A DNA stretch of 64,000 nt from an uncultured Bacilli bacterium (GTDB lineage Bacteria; Bacillota_I; Bacilli_A; RF39; UBA660), in assembly GCA_934168275.1 (NCBI GenBank), contig CAKPNA010000003.1, positions 52,291 to 116,290 of the forward strand. Direction: 5' to 3'. Under the pieces are notes generated by a model. The model was not told where the DNA came from and made no database searches. It saw only the letters and a program-made list of their open reading frames with translations. Positions 8,042-17,441 of this stretch are shown here, in pieces (position 1 is the first letter of the stretch; each line of letters starts with the position of its first letter). A program made the translations under genes and the position numbers.

Positions 8042-8761
8042 ATGACAGAATATTCATTTGGTAAAACATTGGCAAAGTTAAGAAAAGAAAGAAAACTTAC
8101 TCAACAAGAATTAGCAGATTTATTAAATGTTACAAATAAAACAATATCAAAATGGGAAACTAACACAACTGCACCGGACATTGATACATTAAAAAGAATA
8201 TCGCAAGTACTAAATGTTCCAGTAGATGTCTTACTAGGCAATAGCAAATTAACTATAACAGATAAAAGTAGCAAATATAAGCTAACCAAAAAGAAGTTAA
8301 TACTATTACTAGCATTATTATTTGCCTCTATATTCTTTATCTACTATCTTATAGCTAACTTTATATTAAATACTAAATCTTATTCACTAATAAGTGGTGA
8401 TGATAGATTTACAATAGAAGGTAATATTACTGTAGATAACAAACAATATTATCTATCTCTAGAAGTAAAAGGATTAAATGATGAACAACTAGGAGATATT
8501 ATTATTAATAATGTTCAATATTCAATCATTATTGATGACAAAATTATTTATAATAATGGTGATATTCCGCTAATTATGACGCTAACAGAAAAAACAAGTT
8601 TAAGCAAATATATATCAAAAATTTCTATAAACCACAATGATAGAAAAAATGAAAATTTAAAAAGTGTTTTAGATAATGGCTTAATTTTACAAATTAAATA
8701 TGTTGATGAATACAACAAAACTAATGTGATAAATATCCCTGTATTAGTTAAAAATAATTAA
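8042..8761 (+). CDS. XRE-family regulator with membrane anchor
   Basis: 239 residues from the ATG at 8042 (AAGAGGTG upstream; the GTG at 8033 is inside that site). Residues ~7-62 form a Cro/CI-type helix-turn-helix (LTQQELADLLNVTNKTISKW), followed by one membrane span (about 85-108, KLILLLALLFASIFFIYYL) and a ~130-residue C-terminal domain predicted to be outside the cytoplasm. This is the layout of one-component membrane-bound sensors: DNA binding inside, ligand or stress sensing outside. The ligand is unknown. It is flanked by terminators on both sides, so it is its own unit; the secreted protein gene next to it is a plausible target, by position only. Confidence 0.85.
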   Translation: MTEYSFGKTLAKLRKERKLTQQELADLLNVTNKTISKWETNTTAPDIDTLKRISQVLNVPVDVLLGNSKLTITDKSSKYKLTKKKLILLLALLFASIFFIYYLIANFILNTKSYSLISGDDRFTIEGNITVDNKQYYLSLEVKGLNDEQLGDIIINNVQYSIIIDDKIIYNNGDIPLIMTLTEKTSLSKYISKISINHNDRKNENLKSVLDNGLILQIKYVDEYNKTNVINIPVLVKNN

Positions 8762-8763
8762 TT

Positions 8764-8810
8764 CCCCTGAAAAAGCGACAAGATTCGCCAACTCAGGGGT
8801 TTATTTTTTT
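8764..8810 (+). terminator. Terminator of the membrane XRE gene
   Basis: CCCCTGA (8764-8770) pairs with TCAGGGG (8793-8799), with an inner GCGA/TCGC stem, then a T run. Confidence 0.88.
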
Positions 8811-8850
8811 ACCTCCAAATGCTAGAATTTTTAGTGAAAGGAGGCAAGAG

Positions 8851-9678
8851 ATGAGTAAATTAAAAAACTACTTGTTAGCAGTTTTGACAATGAGTTTATT
8901 ATTTACTACTTCAATTAAAGCAGAGGAAAATATAATAGAAAATTACTTTGGTATTAAAATGACAACAACTGAATATAATAATCTTCTAAATTTAGGATTT
9001 TCTGAAGAAGATATCTATCTAATGGATGAAGATACTTATATTAATAATAAAGATTTAATTGGACATGTAGTATCAACTAATGTAACGCGTTATAAAACTG
9101 TAAGAAGAGGTTTAGAAACAGTAACTTATGTTGCTACTGAAGAGGAATTCCAAAGTAGAAACGAGGTTATGCCACTAGGTCTTGTTGAAAACTATTGGCG
9201 TAGTGTTGTTACTAGAATAACACAAATTGATTCAAATTATCGTTATATTGTATCAACAATTTGGAATACTATGCCAACAGAAAGAAATTATGATGTTATT
9301 GCTATTGGAATTACAAGTGATGTAATACGTTCAACTTATCCTACGTTTACCCGTCATTATTGTGATTACGACGATTGCTATAATTCTAGTATTGCAGCAG
9401 TAAAAACAGCTCGATACGGGGCCGGAGCATCATTCAAGATACCAAGTGGTACATTAACAGGTATGGCTGCATCGCTATATTTTGATGTCACGAAAAATGT
9501 ATCATGGACATTAACAAGTCAAGAATTTTGTGGAGAATATGCTCATGGCGATGGTACATCATTAACTGAATCAAAAGATTATACAATTGCAACAGGCGGA
9601 ATAGGATTTGGTGCATCTGCTGTTGACAAATATGTTATAATGGGCTGTTCATATGGCACATGGACAGGTACATGGTAA
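8851..9678 (+). CDS. Secreted protein of unknown function
   Basis: 275 residues, strong ribosome site AAAGGAGG. A signal peptide is clear (MSKLKNYLLAVLTMSLLFTT..IKA, cleavage near residue 25). The mature N-terminus has a helical segment (ENYFGIKMTTTEYNNLLNLG) of the kind seen at the start of many Firmicute exported proteins. The remainder is rich in Tyr, Thr and Trp, with four cysteines in two likely pairs (HYCDYDDCY; CGEY and GCSYG), suggesting an extracellular beta-rich fold held by disulfides. There is no catalytic motif or sortase signal that I recognise. It sits directly after a membrane-bound XRE regulator. Confidence 0.75.
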   Translation: MSKLKNYLLAVLTMSLLFTTSIKAEENIIENYFGIKMTTTEYNNLLNLGFSEEDIYLMDEDTYINNKDLIGHVVSTNVTRYKTVRRGLETVTYVATEEEFQSRNEVMPLGLVENYWRSVVTRITQIDSNYRYIVSTIWNTMPTERNYDVIAIGITSDVIRSTYPTFTRHYCDYDDCYNSSIAAVKTARYGAGASFKIPSGTLTGMAASLYFDVTKNVSWTLTSQEFCGEYAHGDGTSLTESKDYTIATGGIGFGASAVDKYVIMGCSYGTWTGTW

Positions 9679-9771
9679 AATTTAAAATTAGAAATTAAAT
9701 TAAAATTTTGTGCCAAAAAAATAAATTAAAAAAAATAAATTAAATATCTAAGAAAGTAAACGTACAATTTT

Positions 9772-9799
9772 GGAGGGTACTGTTATGTCAGTACCTTCC
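9772..9799 (+). promoter_or_regulatory. Perfect-looking hairpin with a six-codon mini-ORF in the leader of the 9826 gene
   Basis: GGAGGGTACTG (9772-9782) pairs with CAGTACCTTCC (9789-9799) with one G-U, loop TTATGT. The left arm contains a ribosome-site-like GGAGGG and an ATG in the loop begins MSVPSI-stop (9785-9805). No T run follows, so it is not a typical terminator; it could be an mRNA processing or translation control site. Confidence 0.4.
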
Positions 9800-9825
9800 A
9801 TATAATTAAAAAGGAGTTAAATAAA

Positions 9826-10395
9826 ATGTTTGGATTAGACAAAGAAACACTGTCAATAATTTTAGTAGTAGTAATAGCAGTAGTAACAACAATTATCGTA
9901 GTATGTACACTTCATCATCTTATGACAAAACCATATGTAGATAAGATGATACTTAGTAAAAGTGATAGACTAGATAGATTTAGATTCGAAAATAATGGAT
10001 TTGTATATAAAAATATGGTAGGAGATAAAAAATATGTAGATATTCCCGTAGTACCATATGATTTTAAAAAGAAACCAAAAAATAAAGTAGGATGTGCTAT
10101 CTCTAATGCAATATTATTTTCTGATCATTATATAACAGGAGTAGCCGGTCTAAAAATATTTGCTGATGTTTCATACTATAGTGATGTATATATGTATATT
10201 AACGAAATAAGTGATAAAAAATATGATAAGACATCAATACAACTTAAATTACCATCAGGATTAAATATTCAAGTTTACATAACAAGATTAGACCCACATA
10301 AAAAATATTATATTAAAGTAGAAGGCCCTGCATTCTTTTTAGGATTAATCGAACCATTTGGCAATTTCTTATCCTTAGATGACCTAGATAATTAG
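9826..10395 (+). CDS. Membrane-anchored protein, unknown function
   Basis: 189 residues, ribosome site AAGGAG. One N-terminal hydrophobic segment (about 8-30, LSIILVVVIAVVTTIIVVCTL) precedes a ~155-residue soluble domain with alternating hydrophobic residues that look like beta strands (VYMYINEIS, INIQVYITRL). No known motif. It lies downstream of the secreted protein at 8851 across a 147-base gap that contains a stable hairpin but no clear promoter, so the two could be cotranscribed. Confidence 0.7.
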   Translation: MFGLDKETLSIILVVVIAVVTTIIVVCTLHHLMTKPYVDKMILSKSDRLDRFRFENNGFVYKNMVGDKKYVDIPVVPYDFKKKPKNKVGCAISNAILFSDHYITGVAGLKIFADVSYYSDVYMYINEISDKKYDKTSIQLKLPSGLNIQVYITRLDPHKKYYIKVEGPAFFLGLIEPFGNFLSLDDLDN

Positions 10396-10424
10396 GCAAT
10401 AATTTTTTTCAATGTATTGTTAGT

Positions 10425-10468
10425 AGTATTAGAAATGCTAAATATCAATATTTATTATTTCTGATACT
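10425..10468 (+). terminator. Probable terminator after the 9826 gene
   Basis: AGTATTAGAAAT (10425-10436) pairs with ATTTCTGATACT (10457-10468) with one G-U; T-rich sequence follows after a second small dyad. Confidence 0.5.
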
Positions 10469-10520
10469 ATTAATAGTATTTTATTTATTAATGCATAATA
10501 CCTTATAATAGGGAGGTATT

Positions 10521-10931
10521 ATGTTTTCTTTAATTAAATTATCTTCTTATAAAAACTCATATAAATATTTAAATAAACTATCTGAATACTTATATTCGAG
10601 TATAATTTTATCGATAGATAATGTAAATATAGCAGAGTATATTAGTAATAGTGATACTATAGTTGTAAATGTAAACTTAGATAATATAAACTATAATCTT
10701 AATAAAATAAAAGAAATAGTACCAAAAGATAAAACATTATATATTATCTTAGAGTATAATGACTTAAATGATGCTAAAGAGTTTATTAATAGTATAAAAG
10801 AAGAATATAGTAATTACCATGGCGCATTAATATTAAAAAATACTATCTTTAATCATAAGAAAAACGAGAAAAAATATAATTTATTCAGATATAAAGTAAA
10901 ATATAATGTTGTAATTTTTGATAATCAATAA
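10521..10931 (+). CDS. Small cytoplasmic protein, unknown function
   Basis: 136 residues, ribosome site GGGAGG directly before the ATG. No membrane span or signal peptide. It is rich in Asn, Ile, Tyr and Lys with a regular strand-helix alternation (IVVNVNLDNI, then LYIILEYNDLNDAKEFI), suggesting a small alpha/beta fold. No catalytic motif or family recognised. It precedes the HAD phosphatase by 57 bases and may share its transcript. Confidence 0.65.
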   Translation: MFSLIKLSSYKNSYKYLNKLSEYLYSSIILSIDNVNIAEYISNSDTIVVNVNLDNINYNLNKIKEIVPKDKTLYIILEYNDLNDAKEFINSIKEEYSNYHGALILKNTIFNHKKNEKKYNLFRYKVKYNVVIFDNQ

Positions 10932-10988
10932 AAATTATAGACTAATATTTAAGTATTTGATAAAATATTTATAGGAAGTAGGGATAGT

Positions 10989-11849
10989 ATGGTAAGTAGT
11001 AAAGATAAAACAATAGTAGCGCTTATTTATGATTTTGATAAAACTTTATGCGATAAAGATATGCAAGAATATTCTTTTATACCAAGTTTAGGATTATCAT
11101 CAGAGGAATTTTGGGAAGAAACTGATAAAGTAACAGAAAAAAATCATATGGATAAAGTGCTATCATACATGTATATGATGATTCATATGTCTAATAAAAA
11201 AGAAAAGTCAATAAAAAGAGAGGATTTTGTTAAATTAGGTAAAGATATAAACTTATATCCAGGTGTTAAAGATTGGTTTACAAGAATTAACGAATATGGT
11301 GAATCTATTGGTATTACTGTAGAACACTATATAATATCATCAGGACTAAAAGAAATAATTGAAGGAACAGAAATAGCTAAATACTTTAAAGAAATATATG
11401 CTTGTGAATTTTTATATGATCATAATGGTATAGCTGTATGGCCCGCTATGAGTGTTAACTATACTGCTAAAACTCAGTTCCTATCACGTATTAATAAAGG
11501 TGTACTAGATATTTCTGATGATACAACATTAAATAGAATGATGTTAGAAGATGACCGTCGAATATCTACTAAAAACATGCTCTATGTTGGTGACGGAATA
11601 ACTGATATTCCATCAATGCGTATGGTTAGAGGTAATGGTGGTTATACAATAGCCGTATACCAACAAAACAAAGAAGAAATAGCCAAAAGCCTTCTGGCAG
11701 AGGACCGTGCTAGTTATGCTGCCTTAGCTGATTATACAGAAAATAGTACAATGGATGAACTAATAAAAACAATATTATTAGAAATGAAAATAAATACTGA
11801 ACTAAGAAATATTCATAAAGAACAATTAAAAATATTTACTAATAAATAA
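10989..11849 (+). CDS. HAD-superfamily phosphatase (PSP-like)
   Basis: 286 residues. Motif I is DFDKTLCDKD (nucleophile Asp and acid/base Asp), motif II is the Ser of YIISSGLKE, and motif III/IV is the pair of aspartates in GDGITDIPSM. The ~110-residue insertion between motifs I and II is the C1-type helical cap seen in phosphoserine-phosphatase-like enzymes. Substrate cannot be read from sequence; a small phosphorylated metabolite or phosphoserine is likely. Start ATG has GAAGTAGGGA upstream. Confidence 0.85.
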   Translation: MVSSKDKTIVALIYDFDKTLCDKDMQEYSFIPSLGLSSEEFWEETDKVTEKNHMDKVLSYMYMMIHMSNKKEKSIKREDFVKLGKDINLYPGVKDWFTRINEYGESIGITVEHYIISSGLKEIIEGTEIAKYFKEIYACEFLYDHNGIAVWPAMSVNYTAKTQFLSRINKGVLDISDDTTLNRMMLEDDRRISTKNMLYVGDGITDIPSMRMVRGNGGYTIAVYQQNKEEIAKSLLAEDRASYAALADYTENSTMDELIKTILLEMKINTELRNIHKEQLKIFTNK

Positions 11850-11933
11850 AATAAAAAAACTTTTGTTAACACAGCTGATTTATGTATTGACATATTGTTT
11901 TTTTTTTGCCAAAATTAAGTTGAGGTAGATATT

Positions 11934-14324
11934 ATGAATTTCATAAAAGAATTAAAAAATAATAGTTTATTAATATGTCCTAATGATATAAAGAGAATTA
12001 TATTACAAGAGTTAAATAAGTTAAATAAACTAATAAATATTAAATTTATGACTATAGAAGAATTAGTTAAAAAGTATTATTTTGATTATGATAATAAAAC
12101 TATTCTATATCTTATAAATAATTATCACATTAATTATGATATAGCTATAATTTATCTAAGAAATATATACTATATAAATGATTATAATTATACTGATTCT
12201 AAATTAAATAAGTTAAAAAATATTAAAAAAGATTTACAAGACCATAACTTATTAATTAAAGATAAACTATTTAAAGACTTTTTAAAGAATAAAGAAATAA
12301 TAGTTTATGGTTATGATTATTTAGTAGATATTAATAATAAAGTAATTAAAGATATATCAAAAGACTATCCTGTAAGAATAATCGATAAAGAGTATCAAGA
12401 ATATCCACATGTTATATATGAAGCTAGTACTATGGAAGAAGAAATAGAATTTGTATGTAAACAAATATGTGAACTTATCAACAAAGGTGTGGATATAAAT
12501 AAAATAAAATTAAGTAATATAAGTAGTGAATATAACATTCCTCTTAAAAGAATTTTCTCTATGTATAATATTCCACTATATTTAAATGATGAACCATCTA
12601 TCTATTCAACTAAAGTAGTAAGCGATTTCTTAGAACTCTACAATAGCGATATAACTATAACTATAGATAAATTAAAAGAATTATATCCTAACTCTGATAT
12701 AGTTAATAAAATAATTGACATTGTAAATGAATATTATTTTGTTGATGATTATGAAGAAGTAAAAGTTCTTATAATTCACGACTTACAAAGAACAAAAATA
12801 GTTAATAAAGCTTACACTAACTGTGTAAAAGTAATTGATTATAATACTTATATAGCAGATGATGAATATATATTCTTAATGAATTTTAACCAAAATAGTA
12901 TTCCAATTATTAAAAAAGATGAAGACTACCTATCAAATGATATAAAAACATCTCTATCTCTAGAAGATACTTATACTGTTAATAGATTAGAAAAAGAATC
13001 TAATATTAGAAATATTAAAAATATTAAAAATTTAACTATAACATATAAACTAAAAAGTCAAACAACTAGTTATTATCCATCAAACTTAGTTGAAGATCTT
13101 AACTATCAAGTAATTAAAATTGAAAATGATATCTTGACTAGTTATTCTACTTTATATAATAAAATAAAACTAACTAAAAGTTTAGATAATTTAATAAAAT
13201 ATGGCATCGCTACTAAAGAATTATCAATATTAAACAATAACTATCAAATAGATTATTTAAAATATAACCATAAATATAGCAAAATAGATAAATCTGATTA
13301 TTATAATTATATAAATAATAATTTGGTTATGTCTTATTCTACTATGGATAATTATAATAAATGTGCTTTTAGATATTACTTAGCTAATGTATTAAAGATA
13401 GATATCTATGATGATACTTTTATTGCCTTTATTGGTAGTTTATTTCACCATATCTTAGAGATAGGTTTATTAAATGATATTGATGTAAATATAGAAATAG
13501 ATAATTATATAAAAGATAGTAATAGAGAACTATCTAATAAAGAAAAATTCTTTGTTAATAAAATAAGTAAAGATATTGAATTTGTCCTAAAAACAATTCG
13601 TAAACAACTAAGTTATAGTAATCTAGATAAAATATTATTTGAAGAAGAAATAAAAGTAGTAAAACAAGAAGATATAACTATCACATTTAAAGGCTTTATT
13701 GATAAAATAATGTATCAAGAAAGGCCAAATGAAGTAATAGTAGCCCTTATAGATTATAAAACGGGCTCAGCAGACATTAAATTAGAAAACACTATTTATG
13801 GATTAAGTTTACAATTACCGGTATATTTATATTTAGCTAATCATAAGTTTAAAAATGTCAAATTTGCCGGTTTCTATCTCCAACATATTCTACAAAATGA
13901 AATATCTATCGATAAAAGTAAAACATATAATCAGAAGAAAGAAGATAATCTTAAACTAGAAGGGTACTCCAATAGTGATGTCAATATTTTAAGAGAATTT
14001 GACAGCAATTATGAAAGTAGTAATATGATAAAAGGTATGAGATGTAAAAAAGATGGTAGTTTTTATAGTAATACTAAAGTACTAAATGATGACCAAATAA
14101 ATAAATTAATAGATATCGTTGAAGATAACATAAAAAGTAATGCTACTAAAATTAGTAATGTGGAATTTGACATCAACCCTAAACAAGTAGGTTATGCCCC
14201 TGATAGTTTAGTTGGATGCAAATTCTGTAAGTTTAAAGATATCTGTTTTATGGATAATAAAGATATTGTAATTTTAAAAGAAGAAAAAGATTTATCATTC
14301 CTAGGAGGTGAAGAAGATGCCTAG
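11934..14324 (+). CDS. addB: AddB-like subunit of the ATP-dependent exonuclease (RecBCD-type)
   Basis: 796 residues, short for AddB (about 1,150 in Bacillus), so the helicase-like N-terminal part is reduced. The C-terminal RecB-type nuclease is intact: LFHHILEIG (His), GFIDKIM (Asp) and LIDYKTGSADI (D-x-K). The iron-sulfur staple of AddB is visible as one Cys before the nuclease (YNKCAFRYYL) and C-x2-C-x5-C after it (GCKFCKFKDIC). AddAB processes double-strand breaks and creates 3' ends for RecA. It overlaps addA by eight bases, and addA-ligA follow, forming a repair operon. Confidence 0.88.
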   Translation: MNFIKELKNNSLLICPNDIKRIILQELNKLNKLINIKFMTIEELVKKYYFDYDNKTILYLINNYHINYDIAIIYLRNIYYINDYNYTDSKLNKLKNIKKDLQDHNLLIKDKLFKDFLKNKEIIVYGYDYLVDINNKVIKDISKDYPVRIIDKEYQEYPHVIYEASTMEEEIEFVCKQICELINKGVDINKIKLSNISSEYNIPLKRIFSMYNIPLYLNDEPSIYSTKVVSDFLELYNSDITITIDKLKELYPNSDIVNKIIDIVNEYYFVDDYEEVKVLIIHDLQRTKIVNKAYTNCVKVIDYNTYIADDEYIFLMNFNQNSIPIIKKDEDYLSNDIKTSLSLEDTYTVNRLEKESNIRNIKNIKNLTITYKLKSQTTSYYPSNLVEDLNYQVIKIENDILTSYSTLYNKIKLTKSLDNLIKYGIATKELSILNNNYQIDYLKYNHKYSKIDKSDYYNYINNNLVMSYSTMDNYNKCAFRYYLANVLKIDIYDDTFIAFIGSLFHHILEIGLLNDIDVNIEIDNYIKDSNRELSNKEKFFVNKISKDIEFVLKTIRKQLSYSNLDKILFEEEIKVVKQEDITITFKGFIDKIMYQERPNEVIVALIDYKTGSADIKLENTIYGLSLQLPVYLYLANHKFKNVKFAGFYLQHILQNEISIDKSKTYNQKKEDNLKLEGYSNSDVNILREFDSNYESSNMIKGMRCKKDGSFYSNTKVLNDDQINKLIDIVEDNIKSNATKISNVEFDINPKQVGYAPDSLVGCKFCKFKDICFMDNKDIVILKEEKDLSFLGGEEDA

Positions 14325-17300
14325 TTGGACTAAAGAACAATTACAAGCTATAAACGAAGAAGGACAAAATATTATTGTATCAGCCGGAGCTGGTTCAGGT
14401 AAGACAGCCGTTCTATCTGAAAGGGTATTAAGAAAATTAAAACAAGGAATTGATATTAACAGACTATTAGTACTAACATTTACTAATGAAGCCGCTGGTG
14501 AAATGAAAAATAGAATTAGAAAAAAAATTAAACAAGAACCATCTCTAAAAAAACAACTAGATTATCTTGATGCTTCATATATTACAACATTTGATAGTTA
14601 TGCTGGCTCTATTGTAAAAAAATATCATTATCTCTTAAATATTCCTAAAAATATTACTATTATTGATAATGGTTTATTAGAACTTCAAAAAGACACCCTA
14701 CTAGATAGTATTTTTGAATCTCTATATCAAAAACAAGATAATGATTTCACAAATCTAATTAATAATTTTTGCACTAAAGATGATAAAGAAATTAAAAATG
14801 CAATAAAGAAAATTAACAATTCTCTAAATTTACGTCTAGATAAAGATGAATATCTTGATAATTATAAATTAGATATTCCTAAGTATCTAAAACAATATAA
14901 TGAACTACTACAGCATAAATTACTTGAACTAGAAAATGTTCTATATCGTTTAAGTTATTCATCCGATAGTACCTTCTATGAAAATATGTCTATCGCTTTA
15001 GAACCTCTACTAAAAAGTAGCAGTTATGATGAAATAGCCAATAATTTTGCTTTAGTAAGTTTACCAAGAATACCTAAAGATAGTGAAGATGATATTAAGA
15101 AATTAAAAGATGAAATATCAAAAATACTAAAAGAATTTGAAACTTTATGCCGATTCTCTAATGAAAAAGAAATTGAAGAATCTGTAAAGCAGACAGAAAA
15201 CTATATAAGAATTATTATTAAAATTATTAAAGAATATGATAGTCAAATAATGGAATTTAAAAGAAATAATAATGCTTACGAATTTACTGATATTGCTTTA
15301 TTTGCCATTAAAATAGTTAAAGATAATGAAGAAATAAGAAAAGAATTACAAAACTATTATAATGAAATATTAGTTGATGAATATCAAGATACTAGTGATT
15401 TGCAAGAGGCCTTTATTAACTTAATAGAAAACAACAATGTCTACATGGTTGGAGATATCAAACAATCTATCTATCGCTTTAGAAATGCTAACCCAACAAT
15501 ATTTAAAAATAAATATGATAAATATGCAAACGCTGATGGCGGATTAAAAATAGACTTACTTAAAAACTTTCGTTCAAGAAGCGAAGTTTTAAATAATATT
15601 AATGAAATATTTAATTTAATAATGGATAATACTCTAGGAGGAGCACAATATAGTGAATCTCATCAAATGGTATTTGGTAATACTACATATAATGAACAAG
15701 GACTAACTAATCAAAATAATAATCTAGAAATATATAACTATCACTTAGAAGATAAAACATATTCTAAAGAAGAAGTTGAAGCATTTATTATTGCTAATGA
15801 TATAAAAAATAAAATAGATAACCACTACCAAATATTTGATAAAGACACCTTAGAAGTAAAAGATATTACTTATTCTGATATCTGTATTATCATGGATAGA
15901 GGATCATCATTCCCATTATATAAAAAGATATTTGAATACCTACATATTCCACTATCTATATATCAAGATGAAAAACTAACCACTGAAACAGATATTATAT
16001 TAATAAAAAATATTATAAACTTTATCTTAAAAATAAAAGAAAAGAAATATGATACAGAATTTAAATATTATTACACATCAATCGCTAGAAGTTATCTTTT
16101 TGGTTGTTCAGATAGCGAAATATTTAAAACATTTACTAACAAAGACTTCTACCATACAGAAATCTTTAAATTAAGTAAAGAAATAGCTGATAATTTAGAA
16201 GAATTAACTAATATAGAACTACTAAATAACATAATTAACAAGTTTAATATCTACGAAAAAACAATTTTAGTAGGAGATATTGAAAGAAGTATGTATCGTA
16301 TTCAAAACTTACAAAATATTGCCATGAACTTAGATAACTTAGGCTATAACCCATATCTATTCGGTGAATATCTAAAAGAAATGACTAATGGTAATAATGA
16401 AATAAGATATTCTTTAAATACTAAGAGTGGTAATAACGTAAAGATAATGAATATTCATAAATCTAAAGGCTTAGAATTTAATATTTGCTATTTCAGTGGT
16501 TTTCACAAAGAGTTTAATAAAGAAGATACTAAAGATAGATTTATATATGATAGTTCATTAGAAATTATTACCCCATATTATAACGAAGGAATAGGTAGCA
16601 CTATTCTAAAAGATTTATTTAAAGATAAATATAAACAAGAAGATATATCTGAACGTATTAGACTATTTTATGTTGCCTTGACAAGATGTAAAGAAAAAAT
16701 GATTATGGTATGTTCTCTTGATGAAGAAAAGAATATTGTTGAAGACATTGTAGACACCTCTATTAGAAGTAAATACAAATCTTTCTTAGATATTATTAAT
16801 TCAATAAAAACAAAAATACCAAATTATATAAAATCTATTAACTTAGATGATATAAATCTATCTAAAGACTATAACATTGTTCTAAGTAATAATTATCAAG
16901 ATAAAATAGAACAAGATAATACTATTATTAATACTAAAGAAATATCTATTGACCAAGTTGAAGAACAAAAACAAAGAGCTTCTAAAATAAGTAATAAACT
17001 AATAAGTAAAGAAGAAGCTAAAAACATGGAATATGGTACTTATATGCACTATATATTTGAAACTGTCGACTTTAATAACCCAATATTAGATATTGAACCA
17101 TTCTACCTAGATAAAATAAATAAATTTATCTCAGCAGTTGGTGATATAAAAGAAGCCCAAGTGTATAAAGAATACGAATTTATATATACTAAAGATAATA
17201 AAGAATATCATGGTATTATCGACTTATTACTAGAGTATGATGATAAAATAAAAATAATAGATTATAAACTAAAAAATACTACTGATAAAGCTTATTTAGA

Positions 17301-17406
17301 ACAATTAAAAGTATATAAAGAATATATAAGTAGTAAACTAAATAAACCAGTAAGTACTTATCTATATTCAATTATTGATGAAAAATTAGTACCTATTGCA
17401 GTATAA
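14317..17406 (+). CDS. addA: AddA helicase-nuclease subunit
   Basis: 1,029 residues from the ATG at 14317, placed eight bases after AGGAGG; an in-frame GTG at 14308 overlaps the ribosome site and is less likely. It is a UvrD/RecB superfamily 1 helicase: Walker A SAGAGSGKTAVLSERV, motif II VDEYQDTSDLQ, motif III DIKQSIYRFRNA, motif V/VI MNIHKSKGLEF and RLFYVALTRCKEKM. The C-terminal RecB-family nuclease has GIIDLLLEYDDKIKIIDYKLKN with the D and D-x-K residues. With AddB it unwinds and degrades DNA from broken ends. Start overlaps addB, so the two are translationally coupled. Confidence 0.95.
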   Translation: MPSWTKEQLQAINEEGQNIIVSAGAGSGKTAVLSERVLRKLKQGIDINRLLVLTFTNEAAGEMKNRIRKKIKQEPSLKKQLDYLDASYITTFDSYAGSIVKKYHYLLNIPKNITIIDNGLLELQKDTLLDSIFESLYQKQDNDFTNLINNFCTKDDKEIKNAIKKINNSLNLRLDKDEYLDNYKLDIPKYLKQYNELLQHKLLELENVLYRLSYSSDSTFYENMSIALEPLLKSSSYDEIANNFALVSLPRIPKDSEDDIKKLKDEISKILKEFETLCRFSNEKEIEESVKQTENYIRIIIKIIKEYDSQIMEFKRNNNAYEFTDIALFAIKIVKDNEEIRKELQNYYNEILVDEYQDTSDLQEAFINLIENNNVYMVGDIKQSIYRFRNANPTIFKNKYDKYANADGGLKIDLLKNFRSRSEVLNNINEIFNLIMDNTLGGAQYSESHQMVFGNTTYNEQGLTNQNNNLEIYNYHLEDKTYSKEEVEAFIIANDIKNKIDNHYQIFDKDTLEVKDITYSDICIIMDRGSSFPLYKKIFEYLHIPLSIYQDEKLTTETDIILIKNIINFILKIKEKKYDTEFKYYYTSIARSYLFGCSDSEIFKTFTNKDFYHTEIFKLSKEIADNLEELTNIELLNNIINKFNIYEKTILVGDIERSMYRIQNLQNIAMNLDNLGYNPYLFGEYLKEMTNGNNEIRYSLNTKSGNNVKIMNIHKSKGLEFNICYFSGFHKEFNKEDTKDRFIYDSSLEIITPYYNEGIGSTILKDLFKDKYKQEDISERIRLFYVALTRCKEKMIMVCSLDEEKNIVEDIVDTSIRSKYKSFLDIINSIKTKIPNYIKSINLDDINLSKDYNIVLSNNYQDKIEQDNTIINTKEISIDQVEEQKQRASKISNKLISKEEAKNMEYGTYMHYIFETVDFNNPILDIEPFYLDKINKFISAVGDIKEAQVYKEYEFIYTKDNKEYHGIIDLLLEYDDKIKIIDYKLKNTTDKAYLEQLKVYKEYISSKLNKPVSTYLYSIIDEKLVPIAV

Positions 17407-17441
17407 ATATAAATATTATATAATTAAATAAGGTGATAACT

